Shown: piece by piece, positions 18,873 through 25,921 of the stretch | How positions within the stretch are numbered: position 1 is the stretch's first letter | Layout: each line of letters begins with the position of its first letter | Origin: Bradyrhizobium sp. | GTDB lineage: Bacteria; Pseudomonadota; Alphaproteobacteria; Rhizobiales; Xanthobacteraceae | Reading direction: 5' to 3' | DNA length: 40,300 bases | Assembly (NCBI GenBank): GCA_030681365.1 | Contig: JAUXWH010000099.1 | Span: 1-40,300 of the forward strand | Made by a program: the position numbers and the translations under genes | Notes under the pieces: generated by a model | What the model saw: only the letters and a program-made list of their open reading frames with translations | What the model was told of the DNA's origin: nothing | The model's database searches: none

Positions 18873-19130
18873 TCACCCGCCGTGGGGGTGATGGTCGTCG
18901 GGATCGCCGACGTCGAAGGCACCGAGATGATATTCATCCTCGACGTCTTCCGTCAGCATCTTCACCAGCGCGAACGACGCGTTCGGAAACTGTTTCCAGA
19001 TCGCGAGATCCTCGGCTGATATGTTGACCCAGCCGAAGGTGAACATGTAGCGGCCGGGCTCAGTGACCCGACCTACCTTCTGCCATGTGACCTTGCCGAC
19101 CGACAATGGTGTCCCGCCCGCTGCCCGCAC
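18873..19130 (-). CDS. Small conserved-looking hypothetical protein with His-rich tail
   Basis: An 85-residue protein with no domain I recognise. The central part (FTFGWVNISAEDLAIWKQFP) looks like a compact globular domain rather than random translation, and the C-terminus is acidic then histidine-rich (GDPDDHHPHGG), which could bind a metal. The start is uncertain: GTG at 19130 is the first, a TTG eight codons in is possible, and no ATG lies near the N-terminus. It converges with comEC, 12 bases apart, and is downstream of lexA on the same strand, separated by a repeat. Confidence 0.6.
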   Translation of the reverse strand: MRAAGGTPLSVGKVTWQKVGRVTEPGRYMFTFGWVNISAEDLAIWKQFPNASFALVKMLTEDVEDEYHLGAFDVGDPDDHHPHGG

Positions 19131-19206
19131 GCTTCAATCAGCGTGGAGGTGAGCCGCCAGCATTGGCCCGGTTGTGGGCGATTCTGCGGCTGTGCCCAAT
19201 ACCCGT

Positions 19207-19293
19207 GATGCCCGGGCTTGACCCGGGCATCCACGTCTTACGTTCGTTCTGCTGGTCCAAAGACGTGGATGGCCGGGTCAAGCCCGGCCATGA
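19207..19293. repeat. Cruciform-type palindromic repeat downstream of lexA
   Basis: Three perfect inverted repeats are nested. Hairpin one is GATGCCCGGG (19207-19216), loop CTTGA, CCCGGGCATC (19222-19231). Hairpin two is ATGGCCGGG (19269-19277), loop TCAAG, CCCGGCCAT (19283-19291). An outer arm pairs ATCCACGTCTT (19229-19239) with AAGACGTGGAT (19260-19270). The two hairpin loops are complements of each other. I recall this layout as a dispersed intergenic element in Bradyrhizobium and Rhodopseudomonas. It may act as a bidirectional transcript end for lexA. Confidence 0.8.
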
Positions 19294-19334
19294 CGAAATA
19301 GAGCCTTGTTTCCGGAGACGGCGTGGCGCCCGCC

Positions 19335-20036
19335 TCAATACTTCCGGTACAGCCCGATCAGCTTGCCCTGAATCCGGACCCGGTTCGGCGGCAGGATGCG
19401 GACTTCGTAGGAGGCGTTGGCGGGCTCCAGCGCGATCGAGGCACCGCGGCGGCGGAAGCGCTTCAGGGTGGCTTCCTCCTCGTCGATCAGCGCCACCACG
19501 ATGTCGCCGGTCTCCGCACTTTCGTTGCGCTGGATCAGCGCCATGTCGCCGTCGAGGATGCCGGCGTCCACCATGGAATCGCCGCGCACTTCGAGCGCGT
19601 AATGTTCGCCGCTTCCGAGCATGTCGGGCGGCACGCTGATGGTGTGGCTGCGGGTCTGCAATGCCTCGATCGGCGTGCCCGCGGCGATGCGGCCCATCAC
19701 GGGGACCGAGACCGGACGCTCGCCATCGTTCTCGGAGGTGGCGCTGCGGACCTTGCCGAGCGTGCCTTCGATGACGCTGGGCGTGAAGCCGCGGCGGCCA
19801 TTGCCGGCGCCGCTTCCCGACAGCTCCGGCAGCTTGATGACCTCGATGGCGCGGGCGCGATTGGGCAGGCGGCGGATGAAGCCGCGTTCCTCGAGGGCGG
19901 TTATGAGGCGATGGATGCCGGACTTCGACCGCAAATCCAGCGCGTCCTTCATCTCATCGAAGGAGGGCGGAACGCCTGACTCCTTCAGCCGCTCGCTGAT
20001 GAATCGCAGGAGTTCGTATTGTTTGCGCGTGAGCAT
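19335..20036 (-). CDS. lexA: SOS repressor LexA
   Basis: Represses DNA-damage genes and inactivates itself by self-cleavage when bound to RecA filaments. The 233-residue protein has an N-terminal winged helix (about 1-70, with [20 protein letters not shown]) and a C-terminal S24 protease fold. The cleavage site is Ala119-Gly120 in [11 protein letters not shown], the nucleophile Ser154 in RGDSMVDAG, and the general-base Lys192 in EATLKRF. The ATG at 20036 ([12 protein letters not shown]) is the family start; a TTG nine bases upstream is not needed. A doubled SOS box sits 128 bases upstream, so autoregulation is expected. A glycine-rich linker near 72-80 is longer than in E. coli. Confidence 0.96.
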   Translation of the reverse strand: MLTRKQYELLRFISERLKESGVPPSFDEMKDALDLRSKSGIHRLITALEERGFIRRLPNRARAIEVIKLPELSGSGAGNGRRGFTPSVIEGTLGKVRSATSENDGERPVSVPVMGRIAAGTPIEALQTRSHTISVPPDMLGSGEHYALEVRGDSMVDAGILDGDMALIQRNESAETGDIVVALIDEEEATLKRFRRRGASIALEPANASYEVRILPPNRVRIQGKLIGLYRKY

Positions 20037-20163
20037 CTCGACCAATCCCCAGTTTGATAGCGTCGTTCGTTTCCGAGAGGCGGAGTTCTCAGCCGACTCG
20101 CGAGAGTCCAGAGAATCCAGAATTCCGCTTCAATGGCACCAATACTCGAAACAAATCATGAAC

Positions 20164-20189
20164 GAACACTATATGTTCCATATGTGTTC
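20164..20189 (-). promoter_or_regulatory. Overlapping SOS boxes upstream of lexA
   Basis: GAAC (20164-20167), seven bases, GTTC (20175-20178), seven bases, GTTC (20186-20189). This fits both forms of the alphaproteobacterial LexA site at once: GAAC-N7-GTTC and the direct repeat GTTC-N7-GTTC, sharing the middle half-site. On the minus strand a TATAGT lies inside the box, in a place where a -10 element would be blocked by bound LexA. The only gene in position to be controlled is lexA, 128 bases away. Confidence 0.85.
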
Positions 20190-20255
20190 CGCAACCACTT
20201 AATTTCCCGTGAACGCACCGCGTTTGTCGGAACAGTCCTTAATGACCAAAACCGC

Positions 20256-21467
20256 TCAGTCGGGCAGCCGCAAAATCTCGCAGGCGGTGCCGGCGAGGGC
20301 CGCCGGCGCAAACGGGCTGCGCACGATTAACGCCCGTGCCGCAGCGAGATTCCCGAGCAGCGACGAATCCTGGTGGTTGACCGGAGTGGCGATCAGAGCG
20401 CCGTCGGCGCGCCGCTCCAGGCGGGCGCGCAGATAGTCCTCGCGCAGGTCGTTGGCGCCGACATCGCGTCCGAGCAGCGCGGTCTCTCTGGTGTGGTGGA
20501 TGGCCGACCGGCCCGAAAGCCGACGAATCAGCGGCGCCAGAAACAGGAAGCCGCAGACATAGGACGACACGGGATTGCCGGGCAGGCCGATCACCCGCAT
20601 CGTGCCCAGCGTGCCGTGCATCATCGGCTTGCCCGGCCGCATCGCGATCCGCCAGAACGTCATGGCGACGCCCTCGGCCTCCAGCGATCGCTTGACCAGG
20701 TCATGGTCGCCGACCGAGGCGCCGCCCATGGTGATCAGGATGTCGGCGCCGGAATCGCGGGCGCGGCGGATGCCGTCCGTGGTGGCCGCCATGGTGTCGG
20801 CGGCGATCCCGAGATCGATGGTTTCGGCGCCTTCATGCCGGGCCAGCGCCCGCAGCGCGTAGCCGTTGGAATAGACGATCTGCCCGGGCCCGGGGTTGCC
20901 GCCCGGCATGACGAGTTCGTCGCCGGTGGCGAGCATCGCGACCCTGGGTTGGCGGCACACGGGAAGCTCGGGATAATTCATGCCGGCGGCGAGCGACAGA
21001 TCGCGGTCGGAGAGGCGCGTCCCGCGCGCCAGCAGCACGTCGCCCTCGCGAAAATCGATGCCGGCGGGGCGGATATGCCGGCCCGGGCGGGCGGCCTCGG
21101 TGATGGTGATGCCGCCGTCCTCGGCCACCGTGTCTTCCTGGATGATGACGGCGTCGGCGCCCTCGGGAATCACGCCGCCGGTAAAGATCCGCACCGCCTC
21201 GCCGGCGCCGACCTTCACGTCGAACGGCCGGCCGGCCGCGACCTCGCCGATCACCTTCAGCCGCGCCGCGACATGGTCGGCGTCCGCCGCGCGCACCGCA
21301 TAGCCGTCCATCGCCGACATCGCCTGCGGCGGCTGGGTCCGCAGCGCCGCCAGGTCGCGCGCCAGCACGCGGCGATGCGCGGCATCCAGCGCGACCATTT
21401 CCTCAGCCAGCGGCTCGGCGCCGGCGAGAATGGCGGCAAGGGCGTCAGCGACCGGCATCAGCGCCAC
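20256..21467 (-). CDS. moeA: Molybdopterin molybdenumtransferase MoeA
   Basis: Inserts molybdate into adenylated molybdopterin, the last general step of molybdenum cofactor synthesis. The 403-residue protein shows the MoeA pattern: QAMSAMDGYAVRA, IFTGGVIPEGADAVIIQED, the MoCF-fold part with YSNGYALRALARHEGAE and ILITMGGASVGDHDLVK, then MRPGKPMMHG and GLPGNPVSSYVCG. The start is decided by an AGGAG seven bases before the GTG at 21467; an ATG at 21458 is too far from it. moaC, another cofactor gene, is 12 kb away on the same strand beyond the accessory segment. Confidence 0.95.
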   Translation of the reverse strand: MALMPVADALAAILAGAEPLAEEMVALDAAHRRVLARDLAALRTQPPQAMSAMDGYAVRAADADHVAARLKVIGEVAAGRPFDVKVGAGEAVRIFTGGVIPEGADAVIIQEDTVAEDGGITITEAARPGRHIRPAGIDFREGDVLLARGTRLSDRDLSLAAGMNYPELPVCRQPRVAMLATGDELVMPGGNPGPGQIVYSNGYALRALARHEGAETIDLGIAADTMAATTDGIRRARDSGADILITMGGASVGDHDLVKRSLEAEGVAMTFWRIAMRPGKPMMHGTLGTMRVIGLPGNPVSSYVCGFLFLAPLIRRLSGRSAIHHTRETALLGRDVGANDLREDYLRARLERRADGALIATPVNHQDSSLLGNLAAARALIVRSPFAPAALAGTACEILRLPD

Positions 21468-21515
21468 GGTGAAACTCCTGAAAGGTCGATTAGAGATGCG
21501 GCCGACAGGTCGCAT

Positions 21516-21624
21516 CCGTCATTGCGAGCGTAGCGAAGCAATCCACCAACGCCAAGAAAGAATGGATTGCTTCGTCGCTCCGGCTTCGCTCTCCGAGCGA
21601 AGCCTACGCTCCTCGCAATGACGG
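21516..21624. repeat. Palindromic repeat CCGTCATTGCGAG ... CTCGCAATGACGG
   Basis: Outer arms CCGTCATTGCGAG (21516-21528) and CTCGCAATGACGG (21612-21624) are exact reverse complements. Inner arms GAAGCAATCCA (21535-21545) and TGGATTGCTTC (21563-21573) are also exact. The middle holds further short pairings around CGGCTTCGCTC and GAGCGAAGCC. This CGTCATTGCGAG/GCAATCCA element is one I know as highly repeated in intergenic regions of alphaproteobacteria. It lies between moeA and the HAD gene, at the edge of the accessory segment. Confidence 0.8.
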
Positions 21625-21633
21625 CCTCATCAT

Positions 21634-22260
21634 CTAAATCCCAAGCTCGGCCAGCGCCTTCGCCACGTCATCCGGCGAGGTCACATGAACCGCGGTCAGG
21701 CCTGCCGCCCTTGCGCCATCGATATTCTCGGCAAGATCGTCGAAGAACACGATGCGCTGCGCCGGCACGCCGATCGCCTTCACCACGTGATCATAGGCCG
21801 CCGCATCCGGTTTCCGAAGCCCGATCGCGGACGACAGGAACATTTCGCGGAAATGGCCGAGCACATCGGCGTAAGCGACCGGGAAATATTCGACATGGGC
21901 ATTGTTGGTGTTGGAAAAGGCGTAGAGCGGCAGGGATTGCGAGGCCCGTGCCAGCAGCGCCGATATCCCGGGCATTTCGCCGACGAAGATCGCATTCCAG
22001 CCTTGCAGCAGTTGTGCGTCGGACAGCTCGATGCCGAGCGACCGGCGCAGGCTTTCGAAATAGGCGGCATCGTCGATCTGGCCGACCTCGTGATGCCGGT
22101 AGGCTTCCGTGCGGATAAAGCGCGCGGCGAGGTCGGCGGGCGCACAGCCGGCGTGACCCGCCCAGCAGGCGAGCGCCTTGTTGAAATCGATATCGAGCAC
22201 GACGCGGCCGAGATCGAACAGCAGCGCGTCGGCCGAGGCGGGGGCGAGCGGCGGATACAT
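21634..22260 (-). CDS. HAD-superfamily hydrolase, YihX-like
   Basis: Probable phosphatase of the HAD-IA subfamily. The 208-residue protein begins its core with FDLGRVVLDIDFNKAL, very close in pattern to E. coli YihX, an alpha-D-glucose-1-phosphate phosphatase. Nucleophile Asp16 is present but the usual second Asp (position +2) is Gly18, as in YihX. Motif II is AFSNTNN (Ser116), motif III Lys150 in GLRKPDAAAY, and motif IV FFDDLAEN (Asp174, Asp175). Substrate is not provable from sequence. The ATG at 22260 is clear. It stands alone on the minus strand, beside the intergenic repeat. Confidence 0.88.
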   Translation of the reverse strand: MYPPLAPASADALLFDLGRVVLDIDFNKALACWAGHAGCAPADLAARFIRTEAYRHHEVGQIDDAAYFESLRRSLGIELSDAQLLQGWNAIFVGEMPGISALLARASQSLPLYAFSNTNNAHVEYFPVAYADVLGHFREMFLSSAIGLRKPDAAAYDHVVKAIGVPAQRIVFFDDLAENIDGARAAGLTAVHVTSPDDVAKALAELGI

Positions 22261-22434
22261 CCGGGTCGTTTACGAAAAACCCGCGACATGGGCAACCGCG
22301 CCAGGCTGCGGGCCGGGTCAGGTCTGCAACTCCCTCTTCGGGCCTCGGGCGATTTTCTCCAGCCGCCGGAACTTTCCTCGAACTTTCACATTGCAGGTCT
22401 GCTGGATCGGGCGCGAACCGAAGGAGCGTTTGCA

Positions 22435-22656
22435 ATGGCAACTCAGATCGTCATGGACCACAGCGGCGATACCCGGCACCTTTTCGATGCGAACGATGCG
22501 AAGGCGCTTTTGGAGGCGGAGGAGCGCTTCGCAAGGCTGACCGGCGCGGGCTTTACCGCCGCCGTGCGCACCGCGTCAGGAGAACCGGCGGTAACCCGCA
22601 GCTTCGATCCCGCGGCGGGGGAGACCTTGTTCTTCCCGAGGCTGGTCGGCGGCTGA
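22435..22656 (+). CDS. Small hypothetical protein, first of a two-gene pair
   Basis: A 73-residue protein with no signal peptide or membrane segment. It opens with MATQIVMDHSGDTRHLFD, continues as a charged helix (AKALLEAEERFARLTGAGF), and ends ETLFFPRLVGG. I recall similar short proteins in rhizobia but no function. The ATG at 22435 has AAGGAG nine bases upstream, a strong initiation signal. The next gene starts six bases after its stop, so the two are probably one transcript. Confidence 0.75.
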   Translation: MATQIVMDHSGDTRHLFDANDAKALLEAEERFARLTGAGFTAAVRTASGEPAVTRSFDPAAGETLFFPRLVGG

Positions 22657-22662
22657 AGCCCA

Positions 22663-23088
22663 ATGCCCGTGTCCGCGCGCCTGCTGGGCGTCGCCCGCCA
22701 AAGGGTTCGATGGCCCCTCGCGAGGGTGGCGCGCTGGGCCCACGCCATCAGAAGCTGGCATCGGGACCGGCGCTGCACCGAACGGGAATTGCGCGGCATC
22801 AAGCTGTTGAGGGAATGGTTGTCGCCCGCGCAACTGGCGCAGTTCGATCTGTACGGTTATTTCGATGTCGTCGGCTGCGACAGCGGAAAAACCTACCGCA
22901 TATGCTATCGCAGCGGGACCAATATCTATGAGCTTGACCGTGACGGGCGCCGCAAGGTCGGCTGGTGCTTCGTGCCCGTCGATACGCTGGTCGCCGGCGA
23001 CGTCATGCTGGCGCAGAAGATCGCCCTGGAAACCGACGAACGGAGTGCGCTGGCGGTGGCGAGAAACTTCATGCCGAACTGGCATTGA
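22663..23088 (+). CDS. Hypothetical protein, second of a two-gene pair
   Basis: A 141-residue protein. The first 40 residues are strongly basic and Trp-rich (WPLARVARWAHAIRSWHRDRR), then comes a domain with LLREWLSPAQLAQFDLYGYFDVVGCDSGKTYRICY (split here as LLREWLSPAQLAQF and YFDVVGCDSGKTYRI), NIYELDRDGRRKVGWCFVP and LVAGDVMLAQKIALETDE. The regular pattern and lack of low-complexity sequence argue for a real protein. No family is recognised. It converges with the MFS gene, leaving 30 bases between stops. Confidence 0.75.
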   Translation: MPVSARLLGVARQRVRWPLARVARWAHAIRSWHRDRRCTERELRGIKLLREWLSPAQLAQFDLYGYFDVVGCDSGKTYRICYRSGTNIYELDRDGRRKVGWCFVPVDTLVAGDVMLAQKIALETDERSALAVARNFMPNWH

Positions 23089-23118
23089 CAGGCGGCAGCG
23101 CCGATCCCCCGCCCATCC

Positions 23119-24330
23119 TCACAGCTCTTCCGGCGGCCTGGTGTGCCGGAACATCCGCAGCAGCGCGAGGTCGTAGCCGATCTTCAGACATCCGCACACC
23201 ACCAGGGGCAATCCTGAAAACGGTCCGGCCAGCATGAAGCCGGCAATGGCAGGGCTGATCGAGGAGGCGAGGCTGCGCGGCACCGCGGTGACGCTGGCGG
23301 CGGCGGTGCGCTCGGCCGGCGTCACCACGGCCATCACGTAGGAGGAGCGGGTCGGCACGTCCATCTGCGACAGCGCCGAGCGCACCAGCAGCAGCGTCAG
23401 CACCACGGTGAGGTCGGAGCAAAAGGCCGCCGCGATCAGGCAGAGGCTGGAGGGGATGTGCGTATACACCATGGTGTTGATCAGGCCGATGCGGCCTGCG
23501 AGCCAGGCGGCCACCGGAAACGAGAACGCGCCGAGCAGGCTGGAGGCGAAGAAGTAGACGCTCGCCGCCTCCAGCGACAGGTTGAAGCGCTGGAACAGCC
23601 AGAGCGCCAGCAGCGACTGCACGACGAAACCGCCTGCAAAAGCGTCCATGCTGAACAGTGCCGCCAGTCTGTAGACGATGCCTTTCGATGGTCCGAGGGC
23701 GCTCTTCGGCGCGCTGGCAGCGTGGCTGTGGTCGCGCGGCAGGCGCCGGTACAGCAGCGCCGCGGCCACGCCCAGTGCGGCATAAAGATAAAACATCGAC
23801 TTGATGGCTGACAGTCGCGACCAGCCCAGCGCGGCGAACTGCTCCGGCAAGGCCGCCGCCAGCGAGCCGACCGCCGCGGTCAGCGCGCCGATCAGGCTAT
23901 AGCGGGCAAATATGACGGTGCGGTCGCGGGCGGCGGTCTCCCGCGTCAGCAGCGCGTGTTCGAGCGGCACCAGCATGCCGGAATCGCCGCCGGACGGATT
24001 GATGCTGCCGACGAAGGCGATCAGCAGGACGAACGCAAACGTCTCGGCCGCCGGGAATACCAGGCCGGTGAATACCATCAGCCCGGCGCCGGCGATAAAC
24101 AGGCTGCGCAGTTCGAACCGCGGCGCGATGAAGCCGGTGAGCAAGGTCAGCGCGGCGGTCCCCAGCAGCGAGGCGCTGGCGACGATGCCGATATGTTGCG
24201 GGCTGAAGCCCACGGCCGACAGGTAGACCGGCAGAATGATGATGGCAAAGCCGTCGCCGAATCCGCGCAGCGCGCGGGCGGCATACAGGCAGAGTATATC
24301 GGAAGGAGTTTTGATCGAGCTGCCGAGCAT
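23119..24330 (-). CDS. MFS transporter
   Basis: A 403-residue inner-membrane transporter with about twelve hydrophobic segments. The N-terminal half has RALRGFGDGFAIIILPVYLS and repeated Gly/Ala-rich helices. A basic cytoplasmic stretch between the halves (YRRLPRDHSHAASAPKSA) separates the two six-helix bundles. The C-terminal half contains SALSQMDVPTRSSYVMAVVT, reminiscent of drug- or sugar-exporter branches of MFS, but no substrate can be named. The ATG at 24330 has GAGGAG upstream. It is a single gene flanked by the small-gene pair (convergent) and a 410-base spacer. Confidence 0.85.
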   Translation of the reverse strand: MLGSSIKTPSDILCLYAARALRGFGDGFAIIILPVYLSAVGFSPQHIGIVASASLLGTAALTLLTGFIAPRFELRSLFIAGAGLMVFTGLVFPAAETFAFVLLIAFVGSINPSGGDSGMLVPLEHALLTRETAARDRTVIFARYSLIGALTAAVGSLAAALPEQFAALGWSRLSAIKSMFYLYAALGVAAALLYRRLPRDHSHAASAPKSALGPSKGIVYRLAALFSMDAFAGGFVVQSLLALWLFQRFNLSLEAASVYFFASSLLGAFSFPVAAWLAGRIGLINTMVYTHIPSSLCLIAAAFCSDLTVVLTLLLVRSALSQMDVPTRSSYVMAVVTPAERTAAASVTAVPRSLASSISPAIAGFMLAGPFSGLPLVVCGCLKIGYDLALLRMFRHTRPPEEL

Positions 24331-24482
24331 GTCTCATCTCCTCGAACGGAGCGAGACAACGCTTGGCTGCGCGCAGCTGACCGGGTGGTTGCCGATGACC
24401 CGTTGTCGAGGCAGATAATCACGCCGGGCAGGGCTGTTCAAGGGGAAGCAACGGCCGGGATACTTGCTTTGCCGCACCATCT

Positions 24483-24688
24483 CGTGTCCCGGACGCGGTG
24501 CAGCGCCCTCCCGGCGATGCGAAGCATCGTCCGGTCGCGCTGCTCCGCAGAGCCGGGACCCACCTGCGCGCTCACATCCGGCTGTGGGCCCCGGATCAGC
24601 AGCGCATCACGCCGAAGGCATAGCGCGTCGAGGACGCGCGTGAAACGCGCTTTTGGCGCTGCGCAGCATCCGGGGCACGAAGACCTCA
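24483..24688. repeat. Long palindromic repeat in the 410-base spacer 24331-24740
   Basis: This gene-free spacer holds one large imperfect palindrome. CGTGTCCCGGACGCGGTGC (24483-24501) is an exact reverse complement of 27228-27246. The other end, near 24667-24688 (CATCCGGGGCACGAAG and following), is the reverse complement of 27185-27206 with one difference. Between them, GCCCCGGATCAGCAGCGC near 24588 pairs with GCGCTGCGCAGCATCCGGGGC near 24656. It is therefore a second, longer copy of the element at 27185-27246 in opposite orientation. The flanks, 24331-24482 and 24689-24740, show nothing I can name. Confidence 0.75.
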
Positions 24689-24740
24689 TCCTCGCGCCCA
24701 GCATTGACGCGCGGAAGGCCAGGCCGTAGCGTCGCGCTCA

Positions 24741-24980
24741 ATGCTCATCATTTCGATCATTCTCGAAGTCGCCGTCATGATCGTTGCGATTCTCGCGGCG
24801 CGCCAGGGCCGGCCGTACATGTACGGTCTGGCATTCACCTTCGGCGCCTACGTGTTCTACGATCTCGCCCGCTACCTGCATTGGGGCGTCGAGGGACCGC
24901 TGCTGTCCGGCCTCTTCCTGATCGCAAGCGCCAGCGCGCTGCTGGCGGTGTGGGGCTTGTACAAGGATCGGCCGCGCTAG
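24741..24980 (+). CDS. Small hypothetical membrane protein
   Basis: A 79-residue protein with three hydrophobic stretches: residues 1-20 (LIISIILEVAVMIVAILAA), about 27-42 (YGLAFTFGAYVFYDLA) and about 53-72 (LLSGLFLIASASALLAVWG). It ends in a basic tail (YKDRPR). No ribosome-binding sequence is obvious before the ATG at 24741, so the start is less sure. It lies 40 bases before the aldolase gene on the same strand and may be co-transcribed. Function unknown. Confidence 0.6.
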   Translation: MLIISIILEVAVMIVAILAARQGRPYMYGLAFTFGAYVFYDLARYLHWGVEGPLLSGLFLIASASALLAVWGLYKDRPR

Positions 24981-25020
24981 CGTCAGGGACCGGCGGCTGT
25001 CGGCAATCGGGGGTAGTCCG

Positions 25021-25803
25021 TTGCGCCCAAATCCATTGAAGCCGCGGCTGGCGGCCGGCGGCTGTGCGTTCGGCACGATGACGTTCGAGTTTTTCACGGC
25101 GGGCTATCCCGCGATCTGCCGCGAGGCCGGCGCCGAATTCATCCTCTATGACATGGAGCATTCGGGCGGCGGCTTCGAGACCATGAAGGCCCAGTTCGCA
25201 TTCTGCCGCGGGCTCGATCTGGTGCCTCTGGTGCGCGTTCCCTCCGGCGACTATCACCACATCGCGCGTGCGCTCGACATCGGCGCGATGGGCATCATGG
25301 TGCCCATGGTCGAAACGCCGGAGCAGGCCAGGGCGATCGTCGACTGCACGCGATATCCGCCGGCAGGGCGTCGCGGCGCCGCATTCAATGTTGCGGGTCA
25401 CGACGACTATTCGGGCGGCGCGGTGACCGACAAGATCGCCGAGGCCAACGCGCGCACGATGGTGATCGCGCTGGTCGAGACTGCCAAAGGCATCGATAAC
25501 GTCGATTCAATCGCCGCCGTCGACGGCGTCGACGTGGTCTGGCTCGGCCACTTCGACCTGACGAATTTTCTGGGCATCCCGGGGCAGTTCGACAACCCGA
25601 AATTCCATGCGGCGGTCGAACACCTGGTCAAGGCCTGCACGAAACACGGCAAGACCCCGGGTTTTCTCGCCGGCGACGCGAAATGGGCGCGCGACTTCCG
25701 CGCAAAAGGCTTTCGCATGATCGCTTACGGCGTCGACACGCTGCTGATGCAGACCGCGCTCGCGGAAGGCATCAGGCTGCTGCGGGGTACGGTGGAGAAA
25801 TAG
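25021..25803 (+). CDS. HpcH/HpaI-family aldolase/citrate lyase-like enzyme
   Basis: Class II, metal-dependent aldolase of the HpcH/HpaI family, which reversibly cleave 2-keto-hydroxy acids to pyruvate plus an aldehyde. The 260-residue protein keeps the key positions: Asp44-x-Glu46-His47 (YDMEHSG), Arg72 (VRVPSGD), Glu153 (VETAKG) and Asp179 (GHFDLTN), with MVPMVETPEQA in the middle. The true aldehyde substrate is unknown. The start is TTG at 25021 with GGGGG nearby; the first ATG (about residue 20) would remove a conserved strand, so I prefer TTG. An Old Yellow Enzyme gene follows 118 bases later. Confidence 0.88.
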   Translation: MRPNPLKPRLAAGGCAFGTMTFEFFTAGYPAICREAGAEFILYDMEHSGGGFETMKAQFAFCRGLDLVPLVRVPSGDYHHIARALDIGAMGIMVPMVETPEQARAIVDCTRYPPAGRRGAAFNVAGHDDYSGGAVTDKIAEANARTMVIALVETAKGIDNVDSIAAVDGVDVVWLGHFDLTNFLGIPGQFDNPKFHAAVEHLVKACTKHGKTPGFLAGDAKWARDFRAKGFRMIAYGVDTLLMQTALAEGIRLLRGTVEK

Positions 25804-25921
25804 ACCTGACCCGCGGCAACGCTACTTTGCGGCTGACCGGAAGACATATATCGTTCTCACCGAAGCGTGACCGCCCGGCGTTGCCGGGGAACGATGTCAG
25901 GCGCGACCGAGGAAACAAGAA

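Noticed and set aside
21634..22260. HAD gene as an inactive relic because the second catalytic Asp is Gly
   Set aside because: E. coli YihX has the same FDLG pattern and is an active phosphatase, and all other motifs are intact.
24438..24704. Minus-strand open frame of 88 codons beginning MLGARMRSSCPGC
   Set aside because: It lies wholly within the palindromic repeat. The MRSSCPGC start is a known kind of misannotation from this repeat, and the short copy at 27185 opens with the same residues.
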